Origin: Ficedula albicollis
Taxonomy: Eukaryota; Chordata; Aves; Passeriformes; Muscicapidae
Direction of reading: 5' to 3'
DNA length: 64,000 nucleotides
NCBI RefSeq assembly: GCF_000247815.1
Contig: NC_021700.1
Coordinates: 23,453,208-23,517,207, forward strand
Shown here: piece after piece, positions 1 through 11,758 of the stretch
Layout: the number at the start of each line of letters is the position of its first letter
How positions within the stretch are numbered: the first letter of the stretch is position 1
The notes under the pieces: model-generated
Told to the model about the DNA's origin: nothing
What the model saw: only the letters and a program-made list of their open reading frames with translations
Databases searched by the model: none
Program-made: the position numbers and the translations under genes

Positions 1-737
1 CTTACTTTTGTATTTTTACCGTATTTTCAAACTGTATTTTTTGGAAAATAATGGTGAGTCTACATTGCTAAGGCATGTTCTTCTTTTTTTAACACCTGAA
101 CTTGGTTACATCAGCTAATAAAGCATTATATTATATATAAAGCGTCTATTTTTTAAACTAAATGTCTGGATGCATCTCTAGGAGTATGTTTTAATCTGTG
201 AGTTAGGAACACTATTTCACAGCGTAACTCAGTACACAAGGTTTTCTTCAAAGCACTTACCAGATCAAGGTTTGTTTTTAATTTTACTGTACCATAAGGG
301 ATCTCAAACTAAACTAATTTTTCAGGGAGGCAAAAAAAGAACAGAAATTTTAGCTGCTTTTTTAGATTGTGTGATATAGTTCATGGGTTTTTTTGTTGAA
401 CAGCAGAAGTCATGCTAGAAAGAGAAGACAAAAATCAAATCGAGCCCTGGTGACATGGCAAGTGCTGAGCTAATGAAATCATGCCAAAACTAGCAGCTAT
501 AATTAACATACAATGGAATGGCAATGATAAAAGCTCAAAAAAAGTTGTCTTTCATTCTGTCTGAAGGAGTTGTGTATTGTGGGTGGGAAGGTATCTTTTT
601 TTTTCTAAAGAAATCACATACATATGTTGGTATTTCAGCCTGGAAATAAGGCATGGCAGACATAAATAATGCAGTCCCTTAGCTGCCATGATTTATTATT
701 GAAGAGTAATATATCTAGAGAAATTATTTGGATATAC
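1..737. other. AT-rich unique sequence, no gene seen
   Basis: The stretch has only short T and A runs and scattered TATA-like AT blocks (for example near 130-140). I see no frame with protein-like composition, no retroposon end and no RNA-like fold. It reads as ordinary intron or intergenic DNA. Confidence 0.5.
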
Positions 738-854
738 AAACATTCTCACTTATGCTGAGAATCTTCAAGATTGCATTATTTCAAGAACATACTATGTCTA
801 AAACATTCTCACTTATGCTGAGATTGCATTATTTCAAGAACATACTATGTCTAA
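738..854. repeat. 63-bp tandem duplication, second copy with 10-bp deletion
   Basis: The block at 738-800 (AAACATTCTCACTTATGCTG... ending ACTATGTCTA) is repeated at 801-854. The second copy lacks ten bases (ATCTTCAAGA or an equivalent alignment) in its middle and is otherwise identical by eye. It lies about 100 bp upstream of the long pyrimidine microsatellite. This is a recent local duplication with no coding content. Confidence 0.9.
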
Positions 855-956
855 CAAGAGATGCCTCCATAAAGGAATTCAAACTTGTGTATGGGCAGAA
901 ACTGTAGGCCACTGGTTGCTGGCAAGGTAAGTGCTGGTAAAGTGCATCTCTCCTGC

Positions 957-1647
957 CCTCTCCTCTCCTCTCCTCTCCTCTCCTCTCCTCTCCTCTCCTC
1001 TCCTCTCCTCTCCTCTCCTCTCCTCTCCTCTCCTCTCCTCTCCTCTCCTCTCCTCTCCTCTCCTCTCCTCTCCTCTCCTCTCCTCTCCTCTCCTCTCCTC
1101 TCCTCTCCTCTCCTCTCCTCTCCTCTCCTCTCCTCTCCTCTCCTCTCCTCTCCTCTCCTCTCCTCTCCTCTCCTCTCCTCTCCTCTCCTCTCCTCTCCTC
1201 TCCTCTCCTCTCCTCTCCTCTCCTCTCCTCTCCTCTCCTCTCCTCTCCTCTCCTCTCCTCTCCTCTCCTCTCCTCTCCTCTCCTCTCCTCTCCTCTCCTC
1301 TCCTCTCCTCTCCTCTCCTCTCCTCTCCTCTCCTCTCCTCTCCTCTCCTCTCCTCTCCTCTCCTCTCCTCTCCTCTCCTCTCCTCTCCTCTCCTCTCCTC
1401 TCCTCTCCTCTCCTCTCCTCTCCTCTCCTCTCCTCTCCTCTCCTCTCCTCTCCTCTCCTCTCCTCTCCTCTCCTCTCCTCTCCTCTCCTCTCCTCTCCTC
1501 TCCTCTCCTCTCCTCTCCTCTCCTCTCCTCTCCTCTCCTCTCCTCTCCTCTCCTCTCCTCTCCTCTCCTCTCCTCTCCTCTCCTCTCCTCTCCTCTCCTC
1601 TCCTCTCCTCTCCTCTCCTCTCCTCTCCTCTCCTCTCCTCTCCTCTC
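957..1647. repeat. (CCTCT)n microsatellite, about 138 units, homopyrimidine on + strand
   Basis: A perfect period-5 tract of unit CCTCT/TCTCC runs for 691 bases with no interruption that I can see. It is all-pyrimidine on this strand and all-purine on the other, so it could form triplex (H-DNA) structures. Because the unit contains no stop triplet in any frame, it opens spurious reading frames of about 250 residues (Ser-Pro-Leu-Leu-Ser repeats on +, Arg-Gly-Glu-Glu-Arg repeats on -). These are not genes. The exact length in the genome is uncertain because such tracts are unstable and hard to assemble. Confidence 0.97.
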
Positions 1648-4600
1648 TCAAATAAAAGGTGCATAAGAATGCCTTCTGACCAAGTGAACTAAAACATCAC
1701 ATCATTTCCTAAAGGCCCCAGTGTGAGCAGATCTCAGGAAGCTTGATGTAGTCAACAAAGAGCCAATGACCTGTTCTTTGGTAAGCTGTGGCCAGTGCTT
1801 TGCTCATGGCATGTGCAGTGCTGGATGAAATGCTTTAATAAGCCCATGGTTTCTGTGCATACATTTTTGTCTCTCCTAGAATTGTAGGAATTGTGTCCTT
1901 AGCTCATCTGTTAGAAGGACTGTTCTATCTCTGTTACCAGTTTGCACTAAATCTGTGATAACTGGGTACTGTTCTTGAAAGCTTGAGTATTCTCTATTAA
2001 AGGGTAGGGGTTTTTGTTGATTTGGGTTGTTTGGGGTTTTTTTCCAAACATCTCCACCATCTTAAGAGATGAGCTTGCCAATTCATTTGCTGCTAAAGAC
2101 AGATGCAAATGAAATCTTATCTGAAAGAAGACTTCTCTATCTAGATTAGAACAGGAGGTTCCTCCTGTGTCACAATTTAATCTGTTACCACTTAGAAAGA
2201 TAAAGGTTGTTTTTCAGCTTTTCATGGTTTTTTTAGGAGACAGTTTAGCTTCAGCAGGTATTCACCCTTGCAGGTAGTGAAGCTTGGGTATGAAGTTTAT
2301 CCTAACATTACTTTAACATTTTCTTTTCAGTAGGAGTATTCAAATGATATATAATTTTTTCGGATGACAGATAACTTTTTTTGTTTGCTTTCTTGGTCAG
2401 CTGATCATTGAAAATCTTTGCTGATTTTCAAAACAGTGGTGCTTGGACAAATTTTTTTAAGTTCACTGCCTCTCTAGATTTTAAAATCACAGGAAGGAAG
2501 TGTTGTATCTTTTAGCACATTTCAAGCGGGACAGATGTGTGTGTTCAAATATGGTCGCATAAATTTGTTTGTTAACTGACAGATAAGTTTAGGCCATTTA
2601 AATTCCTCTTCTTTAATTAAGTTTTTAATTCTAAACTTCTGTTTAAAATACATGTAGGATCTAGGAGATCTCGGATGCTTTCCTGGTGGAAGTGAAAGAT
2701 GAAGGTTTGTGTTTTTAATGTGACATTAAGTATCCTTAAAAAGGGAGGTCAGTATATTATTAGCAGTTATTCTTTAAACTTAGTTATTTCAAATAAGTGA
2801 AGATAGGTGTCAGGCACTGGATATATTATTCTGTGGAAGAGCTGTATTTTCGAACTGAACTGTGAAATGTACTTTTGTCCCTGAAATTGGATAATTATGC
2901 ATACATTTGTATATCACTACACAAAATAGTGTGAATATGTGCGTGTTAAAACACTTGGGACTCATGATGCTAGCATGCCCTGTTGCTTAATTAACAGGTG
3001 TTTTACTTTAATAAATGTGAGCTAGAAACTTAACTATGTCTGTGTTACTCCATAAGTAAATGGTTTTGTTTATGTTAAATGATCATGCCCTTCAGTCAGT
3101 TAAAATAAACCAGAAGCTAATAACATTTTTAGGTAGGTCTCTCCTAAATCTGAGTTTCTGTTTCTCTTCTGCCATGATTGCAGAAAGCTTTAACATGAAC
3201 AATTACCAAGGCTGAATGCTTGTGCATTTCTGCACTCCTAATAGAAAGCAGAGATGTCTGGAGTAATCAGGAAAAAAACAATGTGCAGGTCTAACTCCAG
3301 TCAAATGATATTAAAAAAATATTACAGATGAGGCAAATTAGAAGTGTTCTGAAGTCCCACAGATTGCAGCCTTTCCAGTGGTGTTCAAGGAGGGCAGTAC
3401 TGGGAGTGACCCAATGTCTTGATTCCCCAAATTGAGGGAGAGCATAGCCTAGCTCTGCTCCTGACCAGCCCTGCTCTCCCTCTCTCCCAGACTAGCTCAA
3501 GACAAAAAGAACCCAGGCTTAGGGTGGTCTGTCATGCTGATGTAAAGGAGGGAATGAAATGATCTTGACTGTCCAGGTATAATTGCAGAGTGAAGGGAAG
3601 GGGAGGAGGGGAAACTCTCTGTCGTGTTCCTTTTGGGTTGGCAAAAAACTTCAGACTAGTTCAGCTGCTCCTGAAGCTGCAGCCATGAGGTTACAGGCAG
3701 GTCTCCTTCTACGACATGCATTCATGTCGTGTGCAAAAGGGGCAACTCTTCTTTTGGATGAAAGGAGGTCAGTGGACACAGGGTAAGATGTATGAGGGTT
3801 TTAGGAGGAGATCTCAGGCTTGGCTGCTTCTAAGGGTATGACATGACTGATACCACCAAACTGGCGTTGTTTTGCTTCAGATCAAAGCTTTGCAATCTTC
3901 CCCCCATCTTATTTCTAATTCCAGATAATTGGGGACAAGCACAGCAGGACACCGTCTGTCTGACACATCTAAATAAACTCTTATTGCAGAGATTGCTGTT
4001 CAAAGCATTCCTCCTTTTCCCTCCCCAGTGGTTGTGTTTCACAGATGGAAGGAAGCCATTTTGTTTTCACAACTTCTGTTATTGCTGTTTGATTCTCCCC
4101 TGGGTATCTCTTTTTCCAGGATTACAGTAGCAGTAATGTTAGTTTTGGAAAAAGGAAAATAAACTGGTCTGTTCCTGGAAATCGAAGTAGTGCTTTATGC
4201 AAAGAGGAGAGACGTGGTGCTGTGGCCCTTGTACGTAGTACTCTGGATTAAGGAGTGACTGGCAGACGTGGCAGTGGCTGTGCTAAGGTGAATGTTTCCA
4301 GTTACAAGGCAGTGCTCTAGAAAAGCATAAATGGAAGACAGTTGTCAGCAGTGAGGAGTTAAGTGATATCACAGAAACAAAGCCTGCTCATCCTAAGATC
4401 TATCAAAATACTTGCTGTCTTGCAGAGGCAGACTGGTTGAGGTTGTTGAGTACCTTGCCATATTCTAGATGTCTTCCTTTTGGGTCTTCACCTCCTGTTG
4501 GGATCATGCACTTCTGCGTCTGTAGGCAGTAAAGAGTAATTTCTGTTTGAAGGGATCTTCTGAGGCAAGGAGCATTTAAGGGTCTGCTTCATTTATGCGC

Positions 4601-5607
4601 TGCTCACTGAGGTGTCACACTGCTTCTACCTGCAGGAATAGCAGGAATGTGCTTGCTGTGAAAGCTGCAGTTATGCCTGACCTGCAGAGCAATTCCCCTG
4701 TTTCAGGGGAATCAGTTTCCCATTGCTTTGTGAGCTGTCCATGCACTTCTTGTGTTTACATGAAGGAAGATGGACCAGTGCTTGTGTGGCAGTGCCGGCG
4801 GGCAGAGTAGTTCTCGCAGCTGGGAAAAAGTACATAGCAGAGTCCTGCCAATGAGTTTGTGATCAGTCTCTTTGCATCTGGAAACTACTAGTAGTAATCC
4901 CGTTCTGCCAGCTAGTACATGAGGACACAGTGTGAACTGTTGGGGTTGTTTTGCTTTTATTTTTTGTGTTTTAAGGCTGCATTTTTTAAAAATTTCAGTG
5001 ATCATTCATAATGGAACAGAAGATAGGACTCGGAGAGTGGCCCTGACAGTGTTTTTGTATTTTTCTGTCTGGAGACCTGCCTGCTCTTGGATTTGTTTAA
5101 CAAAACTTAGAGGCTTTGCAAATGCACCTTGGCAGAGGGAGTTTCTTGGTGAATAGCAGACTTCCATCTGCATTTGTGTGGATTTAAAGAGTATTTTGAT
5201 GATGTGGTACATTGCTGAGCTAGGCTCCAGAAATATGTCAACAGGTGTTGTACTGGTGTATGTAAAGTCCAGCAGTTAACTACCATGTTAGACATGTAAA
5301 GCATAATCTTTATGGCTTTTAATGAGAGTTTAGGGCAAAAGTATGACGGCATTATATCAATGATATTAACACATGCAGGAGAAGTATTCTGTGCAAGAAT
5401 ACCAGCATTAAGTGGTTCCTTAAGGTACAGATTTTATTTGCACCCTGCAATTTATAGATTGTGACTTAATTTCTCCTAACACTATATTAAAATGTCTTCA
5501 TGTACCATGAGGTTTACTGAATCTCCAGTGTGAGATTTTGTTTGAATTTAAGAACTTTCCTAGGAAAAAGAATTGTTTCTTTTTCATGAAACCATTTCCT
5601 GTAACTC
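1648..5607. other. Unique sequence without recognisable genes
   Basis: About 4 kb of AT-rich sequence. It has a short purine-rich patch at 3592-3613 and only small overlapping frames on both strands (for example 3843-4130 + and 4712-5005 -). These have no recognisable domain, no consistent codon bias and no splice-bounded structure. I see no retroposon ends here. Confidence 0.5.
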
Positions 5608-6278
5608 TCACTCTCTTTTGTAATTCGTAACACTTCCTCCCTCATTGTATTTCCTTAGTGTTTTTTAACCCGGAACAGTTGCGCAACTCAAATAAGGATC
5701 TAGTTGTCTGTCAAGTGATAGTTAAGTATTGTGTGCTATTACTTTTCAGCCTTGGTCCCTATTTACTGCATATGTTACCCGTGTATCCAAAATACCTGAG
5801 GGAACCCAGCAGAGTGAGAAAAGCAGTGAAGAGATGGATGCTCATTTACAGTGTGCTGTATGTACAGGCTGGAACACTCAGTTCTCCTTCCTGGAGAAGC
5901 AGACTCTTCCTGACTCTGGTCTGCTTCCTGGAGGCCCATGGCCATTCACTCTCTTTTGTAATTCGTAACACTTCCTCCCTCATTGTATTTCCTTAGTGTT
6001 TTTTAACCCGGAACAGTTGCGCAACTCAAATAAGGATCTAGTTGTCTGTCAAGTGATAGTTAAGTATTGTGTGCTATTACTTTTCAGCCTTGGTCCCTAT
6101 TTACTGCATATGTTACCCGTGTATCCAAAATACCTGAGGGAACCCAGCAGAGTGAGAAAAGCAGTGAAGAGATGGATGCTCATTTACAGTGTGCTGTATG
6201 TACAGGCTGGAACACTCAGTTCTCCTTCCTGGAGAAGCAGACTCTTCCTGACTCTGGTCTGCTTCCTGGAGGCCCATG
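5608..6278. repeat. 338-bp near-identical tandem duplication
   Basis: The segment 5608-5945 is followed directly by a second copy at 5946-6278 (offset 338). I could find no substitution between the copies. They diverge only at the outer edge, after GGAGGCCCATG, where copy 1 reads GCCATTC and copy 2 TCCCATTC. Both copies carry the same short open frame (5658-5996 and 5996-6289), which is simply duplicated and resembles no known protein. Identity this high means a very recent duplication, a segregating copy-number variant, or an assembly duplication of one locus. Confidence 0.95.
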
Positions 6279-9200
6279 TCCCATTCTAGTGAATCTGTGA
6301 ACCTGATGTTAGGAAAAAAAGGAAAGCTCTAATGTTTACCACAAACTTTATTTTCTTTGCAGACTAACTTTGTGTCAACTAAGTCAGTTTAATTAATCTT
6401 CATAAGAAATGGAAACTGACATTTTAGAGTTTTGATATCTTAGAACATAGTCTGTTTCGAAGAATGAGAAATTAATTGATGCATGCTTAAAGTAATCTGT
6501 TACTTAGGAAACCACCTCTTAATGAAAAATACAGGGTTTATGTACTCTACACAGCTTCACAAAAGGTGGTAATGTACAAGGAAAAAACCAACCATCTTAA
6601 CAGATTTGGATACAAGTGAAAAACAGTCATTTCAGATTTAGTTTTCTTTTGTGGCAGGTTTAACTGTTGTTCCATTGCTTAATGGTGAGGAATTCAATTT
6701 GATGTTACCTTTTGACTTTTCCAGCTGTGCTCTTACTCCTGCTTAATTTGTGCTGTTCATTGCCTCAGGCTATTCCAAGCTTCAGTACAGATAAGAGAGC
6801 AAACACCCCTTGCCATCCAAAAACTAAACTAAAACAAAGCTCTTAAAGAGTTTTCCTTGCAGTTTTTTTCCACTACTGTGGCATACATAATGTCTTAATA
6901 TTTGAGAGATCTTTATTCAAGTTTTAAATACTGTTTCTACCCAACAAACTTTGAAGGACTAAGAGTTGATGCAGGCTTAATTGCCTTTGCCAGTTGGAGG
7001 GGACTGAAATGCATCTTAGTGGAAATTTACAAGAAAAGGAGTTTGTGTTACAGTTTTGAAAAGCATATTGATTTTGCTAAGGAGAACTTTGCACCCAGTA
7101 CCTGTAAAATTTCCAGAAATACTTGAGAGACACACCTAAATTTTTGATGTGAAACCTTGGAATTCGGATGTTGTAAAAAGTGGTGTACTTTCTTTCAGTC
7201 ATATGCATATACATCCCTTGTAGCTTCATCTTTTAAGTATTTTATTCTTACTCCTTCTCAAGCTTCTTTTTTTTCCCTTCCTTTCCTGGTCAGTTACCTT
7301 TTTCTGTTTGTGAGGTCCTTAAAGAAGAAATGCAGATAATACAGTTCTTGAACAAAAACTGGTGAGCTAGTACGCTCTAACATGTCAGTCTTCATCTTGT
7401 CAAGTTATTTAAGTTTTGAGAATCTCTGCTTAATTTTTGGTTTGCTTAATTTTAAATCCCAGCATAGACTTCTGAAGGTATGCCAAAGTCTATATTTTCA
7501 GTGTGCACTCAGTTACTAGAAGTCCAGCATTTTAGCAGCTCATTCTCAGTAAAGCAATCTTCACAGTAGGATACAGGCACGATCCTGTTGTTTGAAAGGA
7601 CTAATTTGTTTACTTCTGGAAAATGTGAGAACTGTGAAGGAGCCAGTGTTGCAAATCTGCTATAATCAAAACCCAGTGAGACTCATCAGGAAAAACCTCC
7701 ACCATATACTACTGAAACAAAAGTTTAACAGATGGGCCTACTGAGATTATTTTTAGACATGTAAATTGGTTGAATGTTGTGAGTAACATTTTACTTTCTG
7801 CATAGCCACTCAAAGATTAAATTGGAGTGTTTTACAATTTTTTTTGTCTATAAATTCTGTTTTCATGATCTACAGATGTGAAATAAATAATTTTTAAAAA
7901 TCAAAGTGGATTTTTTTTCAACAGTTAAGCAGCAATGCAGTATGCTGTTAAAAAGATTCATGGAGAAGATAATTGAAGGCTGTTAAGCAAAGCACTAGAA
8001 AATCATTATACAATACAAGCACAGTCTTTGTCAAGCTTTATGGATAACCTACTTTTAAAATAGGCTCCAAGAGCAGAAAAATTGCAGATTGAAATATATG
8101 CTTCTATGTCTTAGGTTCTGTTGCTTCTGAAGTGTGATTTTCCCAATGCTCTGTAGAGGTTATGAGTAGTAAACTGACTGTTTCTTGGTTGCTGTGAAAA
8201 AATGAGGAATTTGGAAATACAGAAACAAGAAAGCAGCAATTGATCCTGGTGTTGCACAGGAACATCTGTCTGGAGTTTCAATGGCTTCTAGATATCAGCT
8301 ATGGCAGATTTTCTGTCTGGCTGTGTAAGGATTGTGTGAGCTTGTTGTGTCTATATTGAAGCTGCTATTGTTCTCCTGCTGTGAAATGACAGATGGGCAT
8401 GTCTGTCCTGAGAGATCTGCGACTTTTGGCTGACTTGTAGTTTCTGAATCCATGCATAATAGAGCTTGCTGTAGTCCTTCAAGAGGGAAGAAAAACAAAA
8501 TAGATAAAAAATCCAAATGAAACATATGGTGCCAGGCTGTATTGTGAAATCATGAAAAGTAAATTCCTTTCTTCTTTTTGGAGGCAGATAAGTTGTTTTT
8601 CTGAATGGGAGCTATCAGCTTTTGGTTTTGGTTTTTTTGGCAAGTTTTTTTTGTTTGTTTGTTTATGTAACATATCTGATGCATATGTATGTATGTATTT
8701 TCCTTTGCCTCCAATAAACAAGTTATGGTGCTTTTCTAGTGTAGTCACATAAATAACCAGTACAAACACATGGAATCTGAAAATAAGAGTGATGAGGGAA
8801 GCCAAATTGGTTGAGATGTGTGGAGGGCATGGTGTCCAGTTCAGAAATACATGCTTTGTTTTCTAATGACATGAATTAACATGTCTTTAGAAACATGTTA
8901 ATTAGTTTTCCAATTACATGCCTTTGTCTTAATATGTAGCATAAATGTATGTTAATTGGGTAATAAATATATTTTATGGTTCTGAAAATGGTTTGTCTGA
9001 CAAAATCTTCTTAAAAAACATTCATCTCTATTCAGCTCAGGTAAATGTGGTTTTGTCTTGAAATAAATGATCCTCGAATTAAAAAAAGGAGATGGAATTA
9101 CCACTGGTTTTGAGACATCTGTTGGGAAAATGTAACTGAATACAATCTAAAAGTAGATGCTGATGCTTATTCCTCAGTTTGCCATTGTTTAATCAATACT

Positions 9201-11668
9201 GCCATTTTTGCTTCTGTGGTGTTTGCTCTGCAAGTTTGTGAATTGTTAAGGTCTGCTAAGACCATCTGATAGCCAAGTATGCGCCATTGTTTAAACTGGG
9301 AGCTATAAACCATCCTCTAGAAGGATCTATATAAATGAAGGGCTTATCTAAGTCCTGTGCAAACAAATACATAATGAAGAACTATATATGGTAGAAGGGG
9401 AAAACATGGAATGGGCTGTGGATGGATATAGTTTCTTCCTCTCAGGAATGTTTTGTTGTCCTGTGAATAGAAAGTGTGTATTTTTAAAGCAGGAGAAAGA
9501 CAACAATTTAGTTAAATATTTGGGATGCCTTCTCTCATGGTGCACTTCAGGCAGATATGTTACAACTCCAGAAGTTACCTTTAGTTCCTTACAGAATAGT
9601 TGAAGGAACTGGATGGGCCGGGATGAGGCAGTGTGATGTGTATTTCTTCCATAGATGCACTGCAGTCTATCAGTGCAAGTGTGTTGCTGCTCAACAAAGG
9701 GTCACTCAGAGTCAGCCAATCAGTACCTCTTCCTTTTTCTTAAACTAGTAGGCGACTGCAATCCAATTACCTCAACTACCATCTTCTGTGAAAAGTGATT
9801 TCTTTCTGCTAATACATAGCTTTAAAAAGTAAAAAATAATTAGTTCAATTCAGTGCATTGTAATTGAAGTACAGTGAAGATACTATAAGCTTGATCCTGT
9901 TCAGTAGAATTTTGAACCACATCCCAGTGGAAGGATTTCTGCTTACCTAAACTGATGTTTGCCGGTGTGAATTGAGAATCCTTGTCAGCTGTGTTTCTGG
10001 ATGACTCATGTTAAGATAGTTGATTTTTCAAGTCCTTTTTGAATGGTAAGATATAAATAGCTACTACTGACTAAAAAAAACCCCAAAATACAAATTGTAA
10101 ATTTAATTAATGAAACGTATGCACTGTGGACATTTGTCAGAAATAAGGGTTAAGAAATTAGCTGATCCAATCCTCTATCATTCATGTATGTTATTGTGTT
10201 TTTCTCTAGCATATTAGTATTCATTTCAGTTCTTCTAAATGTGTTTTGGATAAGTCTTAACTTTTCTAGTGGTATGCTCTCTGATGAGGTACATCACTGT
10301 ATTGGCAACACACACAAGATGTGAGGCCTTGTACTTTCTCAGGTCCCATGTATGCATTGAATACAGCAAACTGAAATTGTGCAGAAACTCTGCTTATCAA
10401 GCCAAAAGAAAAAATATAGATATTTTACTGGTGAATGAGGTAGTGGTAAAAGGAGAGATTCTACTGTTATGCATTCTGGGCTCCAAGGAGGTTTGAAGCT
10501 ACAATATGTGAGTTAACTCAGCATCTGTAGTGTCAGTAAACAGTGCTGGAGAATGGAGCCAGAGGGCATAAATGCTAGAAATTATATGTGTTAACTGGGG
10601 ACGTACTTTTTTATTGATGTCTCTTGCTCTTGGTGTTGTTTTTCTTTAAAAAACTTCATTCTCTTTAATTTTTCTTTTGATTAAAAAAAAAAAGAAAAAA
10701 AGAGGGTAAGAGAGAGAGAGCACCTTTTTGCTATGTTTAACTGATGGGTGTGTAACAATATATTAGTGGAGTCATGTTTTTGTGTGCTGAATACAGTGTG
10801 TAGCCTACCTGCTAGGTAGCTTAACATTTCCATTTACTTCAAGGCAGGTACAGAAAGAAAGATTGCCTTCTTGTGCTTCCTGCTGCATTCCCTGTGTCTT
10901 GGCAGGCTGCACTCATATTTTGAGAAAATTTGACAGGGAAGTGACAATGCTGACTGCAATTGAGAACCAACAGGGGATCTCCATAAGCACAATACCCTCC
11001 TGCAATGGCAGTAAGGAATACCTTGGACCAGAGCAGTGGAGACACCAGTTTCCTGCAATTCCTCAGCAGCATAGCTGAAGGCAATACCTGATCAGTTCTC
11101 CATTTGCCCAACCTGCCCAAAGGGGTTTAGTAAGTTTTTCAGAGGCTTTGTTAAACTTCTGTTGAACAACCCTGTTTTATTGCCCCTCAACAGGCTTTTG
11201 AAGCAGTAGGGTTAGCTTCTAAGGTGACTTGGACCACTTTTTTACTGTCTTAATTGAAAGGAAAAACCCAACCAACCACAAACATTTACTGCCTGAGGGA
11301 CTGTCAGTGCTTCAAGCTACTGTTTGTTGTTGGGGTTTGCTTTGTTTGTGTTTTTTTTTAATTTTATTTTTTTTCCAAATCTAGATGGTCAGGAGTCATT
11401 GTTACTGAAGTCCACTTCTCATCATTTTTCCCTCTTTCCTATTTAAGGTTTTGTGTGATCAACTTCTATTTTTCTTTCTGATTTTAATATCTTACCATGC
11501 TCAGGTAAGAACTGGAAGATTGCTAAACTGAAAACTCAACATTATTAGTTACCTCTTTGTCAGGTACTAGTCCAGATATTCAGAGAATCTTTGAAAGAAC
11601 AGGAGAATCTTCAGAAGAATGAGGAAGGGCAAATGTGAACCTACATTCTACTCCTTCCTGTAAAAAAA
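6279..11668. other. Unique sequence with minor low-complexity patches
   Basis: No gene is recognised. There are T/G-rich low-complexity patches near 8627-8700 (TTTG and TATG runs) and an A-rich then GA-rich patch at 10680-10722. A perfect 11-bp inverted repeat lies at 8874-8903. Short frames such as 8479-8805 (-) and 10269-10496 (+) have no recognisable features. Confidence 0.5.
8874..8903. repeat. 11-bp perfect inverted repeat (hairpin), 8-nt loop
   Basis: AATTAACATGT at 8874-8884 pairs exactly with ACATGTTAATT at 8893-8903 across the loop CTTTAGAA. The arms are AT-rich. No T-tract or gene end is next to it, so a terminator reading does not apply in this eukaryotic setting. It may be a chance AT palindrome or a remnant of a short terminal-inverted-repeat element. 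Confidence 0.75.

Positions 11669-11758
<90 letters not shown>
11669..11758. repeat. Compound tetranucleotide microsatellite (AATC)n-(ATCT)n
   Basis: About nine AATC units are followed without a gap by about fourteen ATCT units. The phase change comes through a single AATCTATC junction, and an A9 run lies directly upstream. Compound structure of this kind arises by point mutation and slippage from one seed. It is a likely polymorphic marker locus. Confidence 0.95.

Noticed and set aside
851..1692. Frames of about 250-266 residues on both strands made of Ser-Pro-Leu-Leu-Ser or Arg-Gly-Glu-Glu-Arg repeats
   Set aside because: They only reflect the CCTCT microsatellite, whose 15-base triplet cycle contains no stop codon.
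5658..6289. Two copies of a 97-112 residue frame (MFFNPEQLRNSNKDLV...)
   Set aside because: The repetition is caused by the 338-bp DNA duplication. The peptide has no recognisable domain, and the stop of copy 1 overlaps the start of copy 2 only because of the tandem junction.
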